Shown here piece by piece: positions 1 to 7,016 of a DNA stretch of 16,482 nt. The notes beneath the pieces are model-generated. The model worked only from the letters and a program-made list of their open reading frames with translations, did not search any database and was not told the DNA's origin. This stretch comes from Candidatus Bipolaricaulota bacterium. GTDB taxonomy: Bacteria > Bipolaricaulota > Bipolaricaulia > RBG-16-55-9. Within the stretch, counting starts at the first letter, position 1. Every line of letters begins with the position of its first letter. The stretch spans positions 1 through 16,482 of the forward strand of contig WFPR01000050.1 in assembly GCA_015487455.1 (NCBI GenBank), in the 5' to 3' direction. The translations under genes were made by a program, and so were the position numbers.

Positions 1-25
1 GCTCTGCCAACTGAGCTAACCGCCC
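1..25 (-). tRNA. 5' part of a tRNA, identity unknown (cut by window edge)
   Basis: Read on the minus strand, bases 25 to 1 give a seven-base acceptor arm (GGGCGGT), the TA linker and a full D-arm (GCTC, loop AGTTGGCA, GAGC). This is the standard start of a bacterial tRNA. The anticodon lies outside the window, so the amino acid cannot be assigned. It lies 8 bases downstream of the tRNA-Cys CCA end and must share its transcript. Confidence 0.85.
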
Positions 26-33
26 TTAAACGC

Positions 34-108
34 TGGAGGCGGCGCCCGGAATCGAACCGGGGTATGAGGGCTTTGCAGGCCCCTGCCTTACCACTTGGCG
101 ACGCCGCC
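34..108 (-). tRNA. tRNA-Cys (anticodon GCA)
   Basis: The minus strand folds into a complete cloverleaf. The acceptor arm is GGCGGCG paired with CGCCGCC. The D-arm is GCC...GGC. The anticodon stem GGGGC/GCCCT encloses the loop CTGCAAA with anticodon GCA (plus-strand bases 74-76). The T-arm is CCCGG/CCGGG around TTCGAAT. The discriminator base is T (U in the RNA), the expected base for tRNA-Cys. The CCA end is encoded at 36-34, so the mature body is 37-108. A perfect promoter sits just upstream. Confidence 0.97.
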
Positions 109-130
109 CCGCCTCTCGCTTGTCGTTGCT

Positions 131-158
131 ATTATAGCCCGCCCGTCGGGGCTGTCAA
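131..158 (-). promoter_or_regulatory. Consensus sigma-70-type promoter of the tRNA operon
   Basis: On the minus strand TTGACA (158-153) is followed after 16 bases by TATAAT (136-131). Both hexamers match the consensus perfectly. Transcription would start near 124, about 16 bases before the tRNA-Cys 5' end at 108. This suits a strongly expressed stable-RNA operon and shows that the organism uses the standard housekeeping promoter code. Confidence 0.88.
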
Positions 159-188
159 CTCCGTGTTTGTCCCACGCCCATCCCGGTC

Positions 189-197
189 TGCTATGAT
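189..197 (+). promoter_or_regulatory. Possible extended -10 promoter of the DUF4139 gene
   Basis: TGCTATGAT fits the extended -10 pattern (TG, one base, then TATGAT at 192-197). The best -35 candidate, TTGTCC at 167-172, is 19 bases away and weak, as is common for extended -10 promoters. Transcription would begin near 204, leaving a leader of only about 12 bases before the ATG at 216. It is divergent from the tRNA promoter. Confidence 0.45.
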
Positions 198-203
198 GCC
201 CCC

Positions 204-212
204 GAGGTGATC
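204..212 (+). promoter_or_regulatory. Ribosome binding site deciding the start of the DUF4139 gene
   Basis: GAGGTGATC is complementary to the usual 16S rRNA 3' tail and sits three bases before the ATG at 216. This favours 216 over the in-frame GTG at 207, which lies inside the site. Confidence 0.7.
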
Positions 213-215
213 GCC

Positions 216-1682
216 ATGAGCGCGAGAACACGACCACATCGAGACGGCCTGCGCCTCCTTCGCTGGAGCGCGGTGGGCGCGCTCCTGGCAGTGGTGGCGC
301 TTCCGGCGCTCCCGGGGCTTACGGGCCTAAATCGAGGACTCGGCCCCGGGCAACCCCTTCCCCCGCCCACGACGCTCACGATCTATCAGGGGCAAAACCT
401 GGCGCTGGTGGAACAGCAACGCGCGTTGGAGCTGTACGCTCAGGGGCCGATCGAGCTGCGCCTGGAGGGCCTCAGCCCGCGGCTGCTCCCGGCCTCCGTG
501 CGCCTGGAGCCGCTCGACCCAAACGCCCGGACCGCTCCCCCCTTCCGGCTGCTGGAGCAACGCGTGGAGTGGACCCCCGCGTCGATGGACGCGCTGTTGG
601 ACGCCCACATCGGGCGAACGGTCGAGGTGATCACGACGGGCGGCCTGCGGCGCTACCGCGGGACGCTGCTCGGCACCCAGGGCGGGCTCGTGCTGCGGGA
701 CGAGTCGGGCCACGTGTACGCGCTGAAGGACGTTCAACAAGTTCGCTTTCCGGCCTCAGCCCCACCCTCCGACCCCGCGAAGGGGGCCGTGCTCGTCGGG
801 CTGGTCCACAGCCGGCAGCCGGGGACGCTGCCCGTGCGCCTCAGCTACCTCACGGAGGGCCTGGACTGGCGGGCGGAGTACGCCGCCGTGCTCGGCCTCG
901 ACGAGAAACGGCTGGACCTCGAGAGCTGGGTCGCCGTCTCCAACGACACGGGGATGCGCTTCGAGGGCGCCCGGCTCCACCTCGTGGCGGGGCGGCTCCA
1001 CCGGGTCGCCGAGGGGCTTGGGGCGCGCAAGGAGCTCCTCGAGGCGCAAGCCCAAGCGGCCCCGGCGCCGCCCGGGCCGGAGCCGGGCGCCCCCTTCGAG
1101 GCGCGGGCGGCGTTCGAGTATCACCTGTACGCGCTGCGCCGCCCCGCGACCCTGCCCGACGGCCGGACCATCCAGCTGGCGTTCCTGAAGGCCGAAGGGG
1201 TCCCCGTCGAGAAGCGTTACGTCTACGAGGCCCACCGCTGGGACGGCGTCCAGGTCTGGATCGAGTTCGAGAACGCCGGGGCGTGGGGGCAGCCGCTGCC
1301 CGCCGGCTTAGTGCGGCTGTATAAGCGCACGCCCCAGGGCCTGCAGTTCATCGGCGAGGACCTTTTGCGGAGGCACACCCCCGTCGGCGAGCGGGTGCGG
1401 CTCTTCGCCGGGCTGGCCTTCGACCTCGTCGCCGCGCGCACGGTTCTCAAGGAGGAGCGCGTCGGCGACCGGGTCTATCGTCGAACCGTGCGCCTCACGC
1501 TGAGCAACCGCAAGGCCGAGGGCGTCGAGATCGCGGTCCGCGAGGCGATGCCCGGCGACTGGACGATCCTGAGCGCCAATCGCCCGCACGAGCGGGTGGA
1601 CGCCCGGACGGCCGGGTTCTCGGTGGCCCTGGCCCCCGGGGAGACGGCCGTCGTAGAATATACCGTCGAGTATCGCCTGTGA
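216..1682 (+). CDS. Secreted DUF4139 domain-containing protein
   Basis: The product is 488 residues. An arginine-rich start followed by a hydrophobic stretch (about residues 15-33) looks like a signal peptide or membrane anchor, so the protein is probably exported. From residue 55 a pattern opening TIYQGQNLALVEQQRAL resembles the N-terminal half of DUF4139 proteins, where a beta-rich segment is followed by a short insert of the form TLLGTQGGLVL. The C-terminal third (about 366-488) is typical DUF4139: a VRLYKRTPQGLQFIGED strand region, then repeated beta strands ending in PGETAVVEYTVEYRL. No catalytic motif is visible. The family has no firmly established biochemical activity; some members are annotated as mucoidy-inhibitor-like. 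The ATG at 216 is chosen because a strong Shine-Dalgarno site lies just before it. Downstream is a 73-base gap and then a small gene on the same strand. Confidence 0.85.
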   Translation: MSARTRPHRDGLRLLRWSAVGALLAVVALPALPGLTGLNRGLGPGQPLPPPTTLTIYQGQNLALVEQQRALELYAQGPIELRLEGLSPRLLPASVRLEPLDPNARTAPPFRLLEQRVEWTPASMDALLDAHIGRTVEVITTGGLRRYRGTLLGTQGGLVLRDESGHVYALKDVQQVRFPASAPPSDPAKGAVLVGLVHSRQPGTLPVRLSYLTEGLDWRAEYAAVLGLDEKRLDLESWVAVSNDTGMRFEGARLHLVAGRLHRVAEGLGARKELLEAQAQAAPAPPGPEPGAPFEARAAFEYHLYALRRPATLPDGRTIQLAFLKAEGVPVEKRYVYEAHRWDGVQVWIEFENAGAWGQPLPAGLVRLYKRTPQGLQFIGEDLLRRHTPVGERVRLFAGLAFDLVAARTVLKEERVGDRVYRRTVRLTLSNRKAEGVEIAVREAMPGDWTILSANRPHERVDARTAGFSVALAPGETAVVEYTVEYRL

Positions 1683-1705
1683 GCCGTGACCGTCGCGTGC
1701 AGGCG

Positions 1706-1749
1706 TAAACGAACGAACGATCAATCGGGCGAGCGACGAGGCAGGTGAT
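1706..1749 (+). repeat. Degenerate period-4 leader sequence
   Basis: From 1710 to 1737 the gap reads as seven consecutive tetrads, each a pyrimidine, two purines and a variable base (CGAA, CGAA, CGAT, CAAT, CGGG, CGAG, CGAC). It then runs into the Shine-Dalgarno site AGGTGATC of the next gene at 1743-1750. A similar tract lies before comEC. No function is known to me. Confidence 0.4.
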
Positions 1750-1750
1750 C
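1743..1750 (+). promoter_or_regulatory. Ribosome binding site for the 94-residue gene
   Basis: AGGTGATC, complementary to the 16S rRNA tail, lies five bases before a GTG codon at 1756 and supports that GTG as the start. Confidence 0.65.
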
Positions 1751-1755
1751 GGGCC

Positions 1756-2040
1756 GTGCTGGACGTCGGCTTCGACGTGGAGCGCTTCGATCTGGAGAAG
1801 TACAAGCGGGCCGTGGAGAAGGCGCTGGCGGAGATCCCCGTGGAGAACGGGGCCGTGACCCTGGAGGCCCTCTGGCTGGAGACGGCCATTCCCGAGGACA
1901 TCCTCGTTGAAGTCGTGCAGGGCGGTGGGCTCGAGCTGCCGCCCTACGTCGAGCGGATCGTCACGCGGGACGGCCGGGTGCTCTGGGAACGGGCCTCCTC
2001 ATCCCATCCGGCGGGCGAGGACAACGGAGGCGGGCGATAG
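1756..2040 (+). CDS. Small hypothetical protein, possible winged-helix-like fold
   Basis: This is a 94-residue soluble protein with a GTG start and a strong Shine-Dalgarno site. I do not recognise the family. The first 77 residues look folded. There is an acidic-basic helix (DLEKYKRAVEKALAEI), a short strand, then two helix-like segments (VTLEALWLETAIPEDILVEVVQ). These are followed by hydrophobic strands with the phrase LELPPYVERIV. This helix-turn-helix-strand order is what small winged-helix proteins show, but that is inference from pattern only. The last 15 residues are polar and glycine-rich, probably a disordered tail. No signal peptide or metal site is seen. The stop codon is two bases before the mutase start, so the two genes are probably translationally coupled. 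Confidence 0.7.
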   Translation: MLDVGFDVERFDLEKYKRAVEKALAEIPVENGAVTLEALWLETAIPEDILVEVVQGGGLELPPYVERIVTRDGRVLWERASSSHPAGEDNGGGR

Positions 2041-2042
2041 CG

Positions 2043-3536
2043 ATGACGCAGGCGATCAAGTTCGGGACGGACGGCTGGCGCGGGGTGATCGCCCGCGACT
2101 TCACCGTCGACAACGTCGCGCGGGTGGGGGAGGGGGTCGCCCGCTTCCTGCTGAGCGAGGAGCGCCTCAAGCTCGAGTGCTACAGGCGCTGGCGGGCGAC
2201 GCCCGCCGACCCCGAGCGGGGCGTCCTCATCGGCTACGACATGCGGTTCATGGCCCGACAGTTCGCCCAAGTCCTCGCCCAGGCGCTCCGACGACACCGC
2301 ATCCCCGTGCGGCTGGCGCCGGAGCCCGTCCCCACGCCCGCTCTGTCATACGGGGTGGTGCACCATCGAGCGGCCCTGGGGCTGATGGTGACGGCCAGCC
2401 ACAACCCGCCCGAATATCTGGGCGTCAAGATCAAGACGGAGCTGGGCGGGGCCGCGCCCCCTGAGCTGACGAAGCTCGTCGAGCGCCTCACGCCCGAGCG
2501 CCCGCCCGCTTTGAACGACGACGAGCTCGACGACGGGCCGTTCCCGACCGTCGACCTCAAGGGGCCGTTCCTGGAGCGCGTGAAGGCGCTCATCGACGCC
2601 AAGACGCTCCAGCGGGCGAACTTGAGGGTCGTCGTGGACGCGATGTACGGTTCGGCACGGGGCTACATCGCTCAAGTGCTGGAGGAGCTGGGCATCCCCC
2701 ACATCACGGTGCGCCACGGGCGCGACCCGTACTTTGGGGGCCACGGCCCGGAGCCCATTCGTAAATACTTGACGCCCCTTAAGGCCGTCCTCCGCGCCGA
2801 GGCGAAGCGCCTCAAACGCGGTCGGGGACGCGCCCGCAGCCTGCTCGTCGGCGTCGTCACCGACGGCGACGGCGACCGCGTCGCAGCCATGGACGAGAAC
2901 GGGGAGTTCGTGGACCCCCATCGCTGCTTCGCGCTGCTGCTCGATTACCTGGCGGGCGTCAAGGGGCTGAGGGGCAAGGTGGTGAAGAGCTTCACGCTGG
3001 GGGACATGGCCTTCAAGCTCGCCGAGCTGTACGGTCTGCCCGTCGACGAGGTCCCCGTGGGCTTTAAATACATCAGCGAGAAGCTGCTCACGGACGACGT
3101 GCTGATCGGGGGCGAGGAGAGCGGCGGCATCGCCGTAAAGGGCCACATCCCCGAGCGCGACGGGGTGCTCATGGCGTTGTTGCTCTTAGAGATCGTCGCC
3201 CACCATCAAAAGCCCCTGAGCGAGCTCGTCGACGGGCTGATGCGGCGGGTGGGGGATCACCATTACGACCGCCGGGATTTGCACCTCGAGGAGCGCGTCG
3301 AGGTCGTGGAGAAGCTCAAGCGGGCGGAGCCGAAGGCGTTCGCGGGCAAGCCCGTCGTCAGGATCGAGACGCTCGACGGGGTTAAACTGAGATTTGAGGA
3401 CGGCTGGCTGCTCTTCCGCGCCTCGGGGACGGAGCCCCTGCTGCGCCTCTACTGCGAACTCAGCGACCCCGACGAGGTGCAGCGGGTGCTCGACGAGGCC
3501 GAGCGCTTCGCCCGGGGCGAGCGGGCGTTGCTGTAA
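2043..3536 (+). CDS. Phosphoglucomutase/phosphomannomutase family enzyme
   Basis: This alpha-D-phosphohexomutase (497 residues) moves phosphate between C1 and C6 of a hexose phosphate in the cytoplasm. All four signature loops are intact. FGTDGWRG is at residues 7-14. The catalytic phosphoserine loop TASHNP is at 117-122 with Ser119. The magnesium loop DGDGDR is at 274-279. The sugar-binding loop GEESGG is at 357-362. The phosphate-binding loop RASGTEP is at 459-465. The length exceeds that of GlmM (about 445) and suits the broader phosphoglucomutase/phosphomannomutase group. An insert rich in Arg and Lys (about residues 254-265) precedes the metal loop. Substrate preference (glucose, mannose or glucosamine phosphate) cannot be read from sequence, so no symbol is given. 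The ATG lies two bases after the upstream stop; GGAGG at 2026-2030 is a slightly distant ribosome site. leuS follows 39 bases later. Confidence 0.95.
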   Translation: MTQAIKFGTDGWRGVIARDFTVDNVARVGEGVARFLLSEERLKLECYRRWRATPADPERGVLIGYDMRFMARQFAQVLAQALRRHRIPVRLAPEPVPTPALSYGVVHHRAALGLMVTASHNPPEYLGVKIKTELGGAAPPELTKLVERLTPERPPALNDDELDDGPFPTVDLKGPFLERVKALIDAKTLQRANLRVVVDAMYGSARGYIAQVLEELGIPHITVRHGRDPYFGGHGPEPIRKYLTPLKAVLRAEAKRLKRGRGRARSLLVGVVTDGDGDRVAAMDENGEFVDPHRCFALLLDYLAGVKGLRGKVVKSFTLGDMAFKLAELYGLPVDEVPVGFKYISEKLLTDDVLIGGEESGGIAVKGHIPERDGVLMALLLLEIVAHHQKPLSELVDGLMRRVGDHHYDRRDLHLEERVEVVEKLKRAEPKAFAGKPVVRIETLDGVKLRFEDGWLLFRASGTEPLLRLYCELSDPDEVQRVLDEAERFARGERALL

Positions 3537-3575
3537 AATACACCGACTGACGCTTAATGGGGGAAGGGAAGAACG

Positions 3576-6155
3576 ATGGCACCGCGATACGACTTCAAAA
3601 AGATTGAAGCGAAGTGGCGGGACTTCTGGCGCGAGAAGGGCTTCTTCAAGCCCGACCTCCGGGACACCCAGCGCAAGTTCTACTATTTGAACATGTTCCC
3701 GTACCCGTCGGGCGAGATGCACGTCGGCCACGGGCGGAACTACATCCTGGGCGACGCCTACTGCCGCTATCTAATTATGCGGGGCTACAACGTGCTCAAC
3801 CCGATGGGCTACGACGCCTTCGGGCTCCCCGCCGAGAACGCCGCCATCGAGCGCGGCGTCCACCCCCGCGACTGGACCTATCGCAACATCGAGACGTTCC
3901 GGCGGCAGTTCCGCCTGTGGGGCGTCGAGTTCGACTGGGACCGCGAGATCGCGACCTGCGAGCCCGAGTACTACAAGTGGAACCAGTGGCTCTTTCTGCA
4001 GTTCTACAAGCGCGGGTTGGCGTATCGGAAGGACGCCTGGGTGAACTGGTGCCCCGGCTGCGAGACCGTCCTGGCCAACGAGCAGGTCGTCGAGGGGGAG
4101 TGCGAGCGCTGCGGCACCCCCGTGACGAAAAAGAAGCTCACCCAGTGGTTCTTCAAGATTACGGCCTACGCCGAGGAGCTGCTCAACGATCTGGAGAAGC
4201 TTGAGCACTGGCCCGAGCGGGTCAAAACGATGCAGCGAAACTGGATCGGGCGCTCCGAAGGGGCGCTGATCCGCTTCCCGCTCGTCGACTGCGACGGGGT
4301 CATCGAGGTGTTCACCACGCGCCCGGACACGATCTACGGCGCGACGTACATGGTGCTCGCGCCGGAGCACCCGCTCGTCGACCAGATCACCACGCCCGAG
4401 CGCCGGGACGAGGTGCGGCGCTACGTCGAGCGGGCCATCGCCGAGAGCGAGATCCAGCGCCAGCGGGTCGACCGCCCCAAGACGGGGGTCTTCACCGGCG
4501 CCTACGCGATCAACCCCGCCAACGGCGAGAAGATCCCCGTCTGGGTGGCCGACTACGTGTTGATGACGTACGGGACGGGCGCGATCATGGCCGTGCCCGC
4601 CCACGACCAGCGCGACTTCGAGTTCGCCAAGGCTTATGGGCTCCCGATCGTCCCCGTGGTGCAGCCCGAGGACCGGGAGCTGGACGGCGCCACGATGACC
4701 GAAGCCTATGAGGAAAAGAAGGGCGTCATGGTCAACTCCGGGCCGTTCACCGGGCTGCCCGCCGGCCCCGAGACGATCCAAAAATTCATCGAGCACTTCG
4801 AGCGGGAGGGCTTCGGGCAGCGCCACGTGAGCTATCGCTTGAGGGACTGGCTCATCAGCCGCCAGCGCTACTGGGGGACGCCCATCCCCATCGTCTACTG
4901 CGAGAAGTGCGGCACCGTCCCCGTTCCCGAAGATCAGCTGCCCGTCCTGCTCCCCGAGGTCGAGTTCTTGGGCAAGAAGGGCCTGGCCGAGATCCCGGCG
5001 TTTTACGAGACCCAATGCCCGAAGTGCGGCGGCCCCGCCAAGCGCGACACCGACACCATGGACACCTTCGTCGACTCGTCGTGGTACTACCTGCGCTACC
5101 TCTCGCCTCACGACGACGAGCGGATCTTCGACCCGGAGTTGGTGAACGCCTGGCTCCCCGTCGACCAGTACGTCGGGGGCGTGGAGCACGCCATTCTGCA
5201 CCTGCTGTACTCGCGCTTCGTGACCAAGGCGCTCCGGGACATGGGGCTGGTGAACTTCGACGAGCCCTTCGCCCGTCTCTTCACGCAGGGGATGATCACG
5301 CACAAGGCCTACCGCTGCGTGGAGCACGGCTGGATCCACGTTAAAGAAGTCCCCGAGGACGAGACGTGCCCCCACTGCGGCAAGCCCCTGCTCACGGAAG
5401 TCGCCAAGATGAGCAAGTCGAAGAAGAACGTCGTTCCGCCCGACGACATCATCGAGCGCTACGGGGCCGACGCCGAGCGCCTCTACACGCTGTTCATGGG
5501 GCCGCCCGAGAAGGACATCGAGTGGACGGAGGAGGGCATCCGCGGCGCCTACCGCTACGTGAATCGACTGTGGGCGCTCGTCTGGGACTACCAGGACGTC
5601 GTCCGTCAAGCGCCCGACGAGCCCGTCCGCCGCGAGGCGCTCCCGCCCCGCGAGAAGCAACTCTGGCGCGTGCTCAACGAGAAGATCAAGGCGGTCACCG
5701 AGGACATCGAGGGCTTCCGCTTCAACACGGCCATCAGCGCGCTGATGGAGCTGACGAACGAGCTGCACGACTACATCGAGCACCACAAGGGCGAGCGCGA
5801 GAGGCTGCACGGGCCGCTGTTCAAGCGCGCCGTGGAGGCGCTCATCCTGATGGTCTCGCCCGTCACCCCCTTCATCGCGGAGGAGCTGTGGCGCCTCGTC
5901 GGCCACGAGGACGCCGTGCTCGAGCAGCGCTGGCCCGAGCCCGACCCCGACGCCCTCATTGTTGAGGAGCGCGAGATCGTGATCCAGATCAACGGCAAGG
6001 TGCGCGACCGCATGACCGTCCCCGCCCCCCTCAGCGAGGATCGGGAGCAGCTCGAGAAGCTGGCCCTCGAGCGCGTCCAGCATCGCTTGGACGGCAAGCG
6101 GGTGCAGCGCGTGATCGTCGTGCCCGGCAAGCTGGTCAACATCGTGGTGGAGTAG
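3576..6155 (+). CDS. leuS: Leucine--tRNA ligase
   Basis: This class I aminoacyl-tRNA synthetase charges tRNA-Leu with leucine in the cytoplasm. At 859 residues it has the normal bacterial length. The HIGH motif appears as HVGH (residues 49-52) and the KMSKS loop is exact at 611-615. The CP1 editing domain, which hydrolyses mischarged tRNA, is present with the threonine-rich TTRPDT (247-252) and the conserved aspartate D344 in PAHDQRD. Cysteine pairs C159/C162 with C176/C179 and C442/C445 with C481/C484 look like zinc ribbons, and a further C598/C601 pair lies just before KMSKS. The C-terminal tRNA-binding domain ends intact. No T-box or attenuator fits into the 39-base gap upstream. The stop codon is one base before the SDR start, which suggests coupling. 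Confidence 0.99.
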   Translation: MAPRYDFKKIEAKWRDFWREKGFFKPDLRDTQRKFYYLNMFPYPSGEMHVGHGRNYILGDAYCRYLIMRGYNVLNPMGYDAFGLPAENAAIERGVHPRDWTYRNIETFRRQFRLWGVEFDWDREIATCEPEYYKWNQWLFLQFYKRGLAYRKDAWVNWCPGCETVLANEQVVEGECERCGTPVTKKKLTQWFFKITAYAEELLNDLEKLEHWPERVKTMQRNWIGRSEGALIRFPLVDCDGVIEVFTTRPDTIYGATYMVLAPEHPLVDQITTPERRDEVRRYVERAIAESEIQRQRVDRPKTGVFTGAYAINPANGEKIPVWVADYVLMTYGTGAIMAVPAHDQRDFEFAKAYGLPIVPVVQPEDRELDGATMTEAYEEKKGVMVNSGPFTGLPAGPETIQKFIEHFEREGFGQRHVSYRLRDWLISRQRYWGTPIPIVYCEKCGTVPVPEDQLPVLLPEVEFLGKKGLAEIPAFYETQCPKCGGPAKRDTDTMDTFVDSSWYYLRYLSPHDDERIFDPELVNAWLPVDQYVGGVEHAILHLLYSRFVTKALRDMGLVNFDEPFARLFTQGMITHKAYRCVEHGWIHVKEVPEDETCPHCGKPLLTEVAKMSKSKKNVVPPDDIIERYGADAERLYTLFMGPPEKDIEWTEEGIRGAYRYVNRLWALVWDYQDVVRQAPDEPVRREALPPREKQLWRVLNEKIKAVTEDIEGFRFNTAISALMELTNELHDYIEHHKGERERLHGPLFKRAVEALILMVSPVTPFIAEELWRLVGHEDAVLEQRWPEPDPDALIVEEREIVIQINGKVRDRMTVPAPLSEDREQLEKLALERVQHRLDGKRVQRVIVVPGKLVNIVVE

Positions 6156-6156
6156 C

Positions 6157-6966
6157 ATGGTCTTTCGCGAGGGCTTCCTGGAGGGCCGGGTCGCGGTCGT
6201 GACGGGCGGGGGGACGGGCATCGGCTTCGTCGTCTCGCGGGAGCTGGCCCGCCACGGCGCCGACGTCGTGGTCGCCAGCCGCAACCCCGAGCACCACGCC
6301 CAGATCGTCCGGGAGGTCGAGGCGCTGGGGCGGCGCGCCCTCGCCCTCCAGGCCGACGTGCGCGACCCCGAGCAGACCAAGCGGGTCGCGGAGCGGGCGC
6401 TCGAGCGCTTCGGGCGCATCGACATCCTCGTCAACAACGCCGCCGGGAACTTCCTGTGCCCGGCGGAGAAGCTCACCCCGAACGGCTGGCGGGCGGTCGT
6501 CGAGATCGTGCTCAACGGGACGTTCTTCATGAGCCGGGCGGTCCTCCCGGCGATGCGGGCGCAGGGCGGCGGGAGCATCGTCAACATCGGGGCGAACTAC
6601 GCCTGGCTCGCCGCGCCGCACGTGGCCCACTCCGGGGCGGCCAAGGCGGGCGTTTTGAACTTGACGCGCACCCTGGCCGTGGAGTGGGCGCCCTACAACG
6701 TCCGCGTCAACGCCGTCACCCCCGGCCCCATCGACGACACGGAGGGCGTCCGCCGCCTGATGGGCGACCCCGCCACGAAGCGGGCCGTGCTCGAGACGAT
6801 CCCCCTCAAACGCCTCGGGAGGCGCGAGGAGGTCGCCTGGGCCGTGCTCTTCCTGGTCTCGCCCGCCGCGGCCTACATCACCGGCCACAACTTGGTCGTG
6901 GACGGCGGGATGTGGTTCAACCACCGCATGTTCCGGCCGACGGCGACGGACGGCGGGCTTGCCTGA
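6157..6966 (+). CDS. SDR oxidoreductase of the 2,4-dienoyl-CoA reductase type
   Basis: This is a short-chain dehydrogenase/reductase (269 residues) with an NADP(H)-type Rossmann fold: TGGGTGIG at 16-23 and NNAAG at 93-97. The phrases VLNGTFF, PGPID and VVDGG are typical of 2,4-dienoyl-CoA reductases, which reduce dienoyl-CoA intermediates during breakdown of unsaturated fatty acids. The usual YxxxK catalytic tyrosine is absent: the position four before Lys163 is Ser159. Instead Tyr148 stands exactly 15 residues before Lys163. This is the spacing I recall for the Tyr199/Lys214 pair of human mitochondrial dienoyl-CoA reductase, whose Ser210 matches Ser159. The substrate is therefore inferred; no other fatty-acid gene is nearby. 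The ATG is one base after the leuS stop. Confidence 0.88.
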   Translation: MVFREGFLEGRVAVVTGGGTGIGFVVSRELARHGADVVVASRNPEHHAQIVREVEALGRRALALQADVRDPEQTKRVAERALERFGRIDILVNNAAGNFLCPAEKLTPNGWRAVVEIVLNGTFFMSRAVLPAMRAQGGGSIVNIGANYAWLAAPHVAHSGAAKAGVLNLTRTLAVEWAPYNVRVNAVTPGPIDDTEGVRRLMGDPATKRAVLETIPLKRLGRREEVAWAVLFLVSPAAAYITGHNLVVDGGMWFNHRMFRPTATDGGLA

Positions 6967-6971
6967 CGGAG

Positions 6972-7003
6972 CGACTAACTGAGTGAGCAAGTAGGCAAGT
7001 GAG
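6972..7003 (+). repeat. Period-4 tract with stops in all frames, before comEC
   Basis: Eight consecutive tetrads (CGAC, TAAC, TGAG, TGAG, CAAG, TAGG, CAAG, TGAG) all follow pyrimidine-purine-purine-(G or C). Because the period is four, the TGA, TAA and TAG triplets fall in all three plus-strand frames. The tract occupies most of the 50 bases between the SDR stop and the comEC reading frame. Confidence 0.45.
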
Positions 7004-7016
7004 ATGAGATGGGATC

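Noticed and set aside
207..215. GTG at 207 as the start of the DUF4139 gene
   Set aside because: It lies inside the Shine-Dalgarno sequence that serves the ATG at 216, and no other ribosome site precedes it.
3537..3575. Possible T-box, riboswitch or promoter before leuS
   Set aside because: The gap is only 39 bases, with no hairpin or T-box word; TAAAAT at 3534-3539 has no partner -35 at a good distance.
3771..6587. Long open frame of 938 codons on the minus strand opposite leuS
   Set aside because: It is antisense to leuS and the SDR, is rich in Asp, Val, His, Leu and Arg as expected from reading GC-rich codons backwards, and shows no domain. It is a composition shadow.
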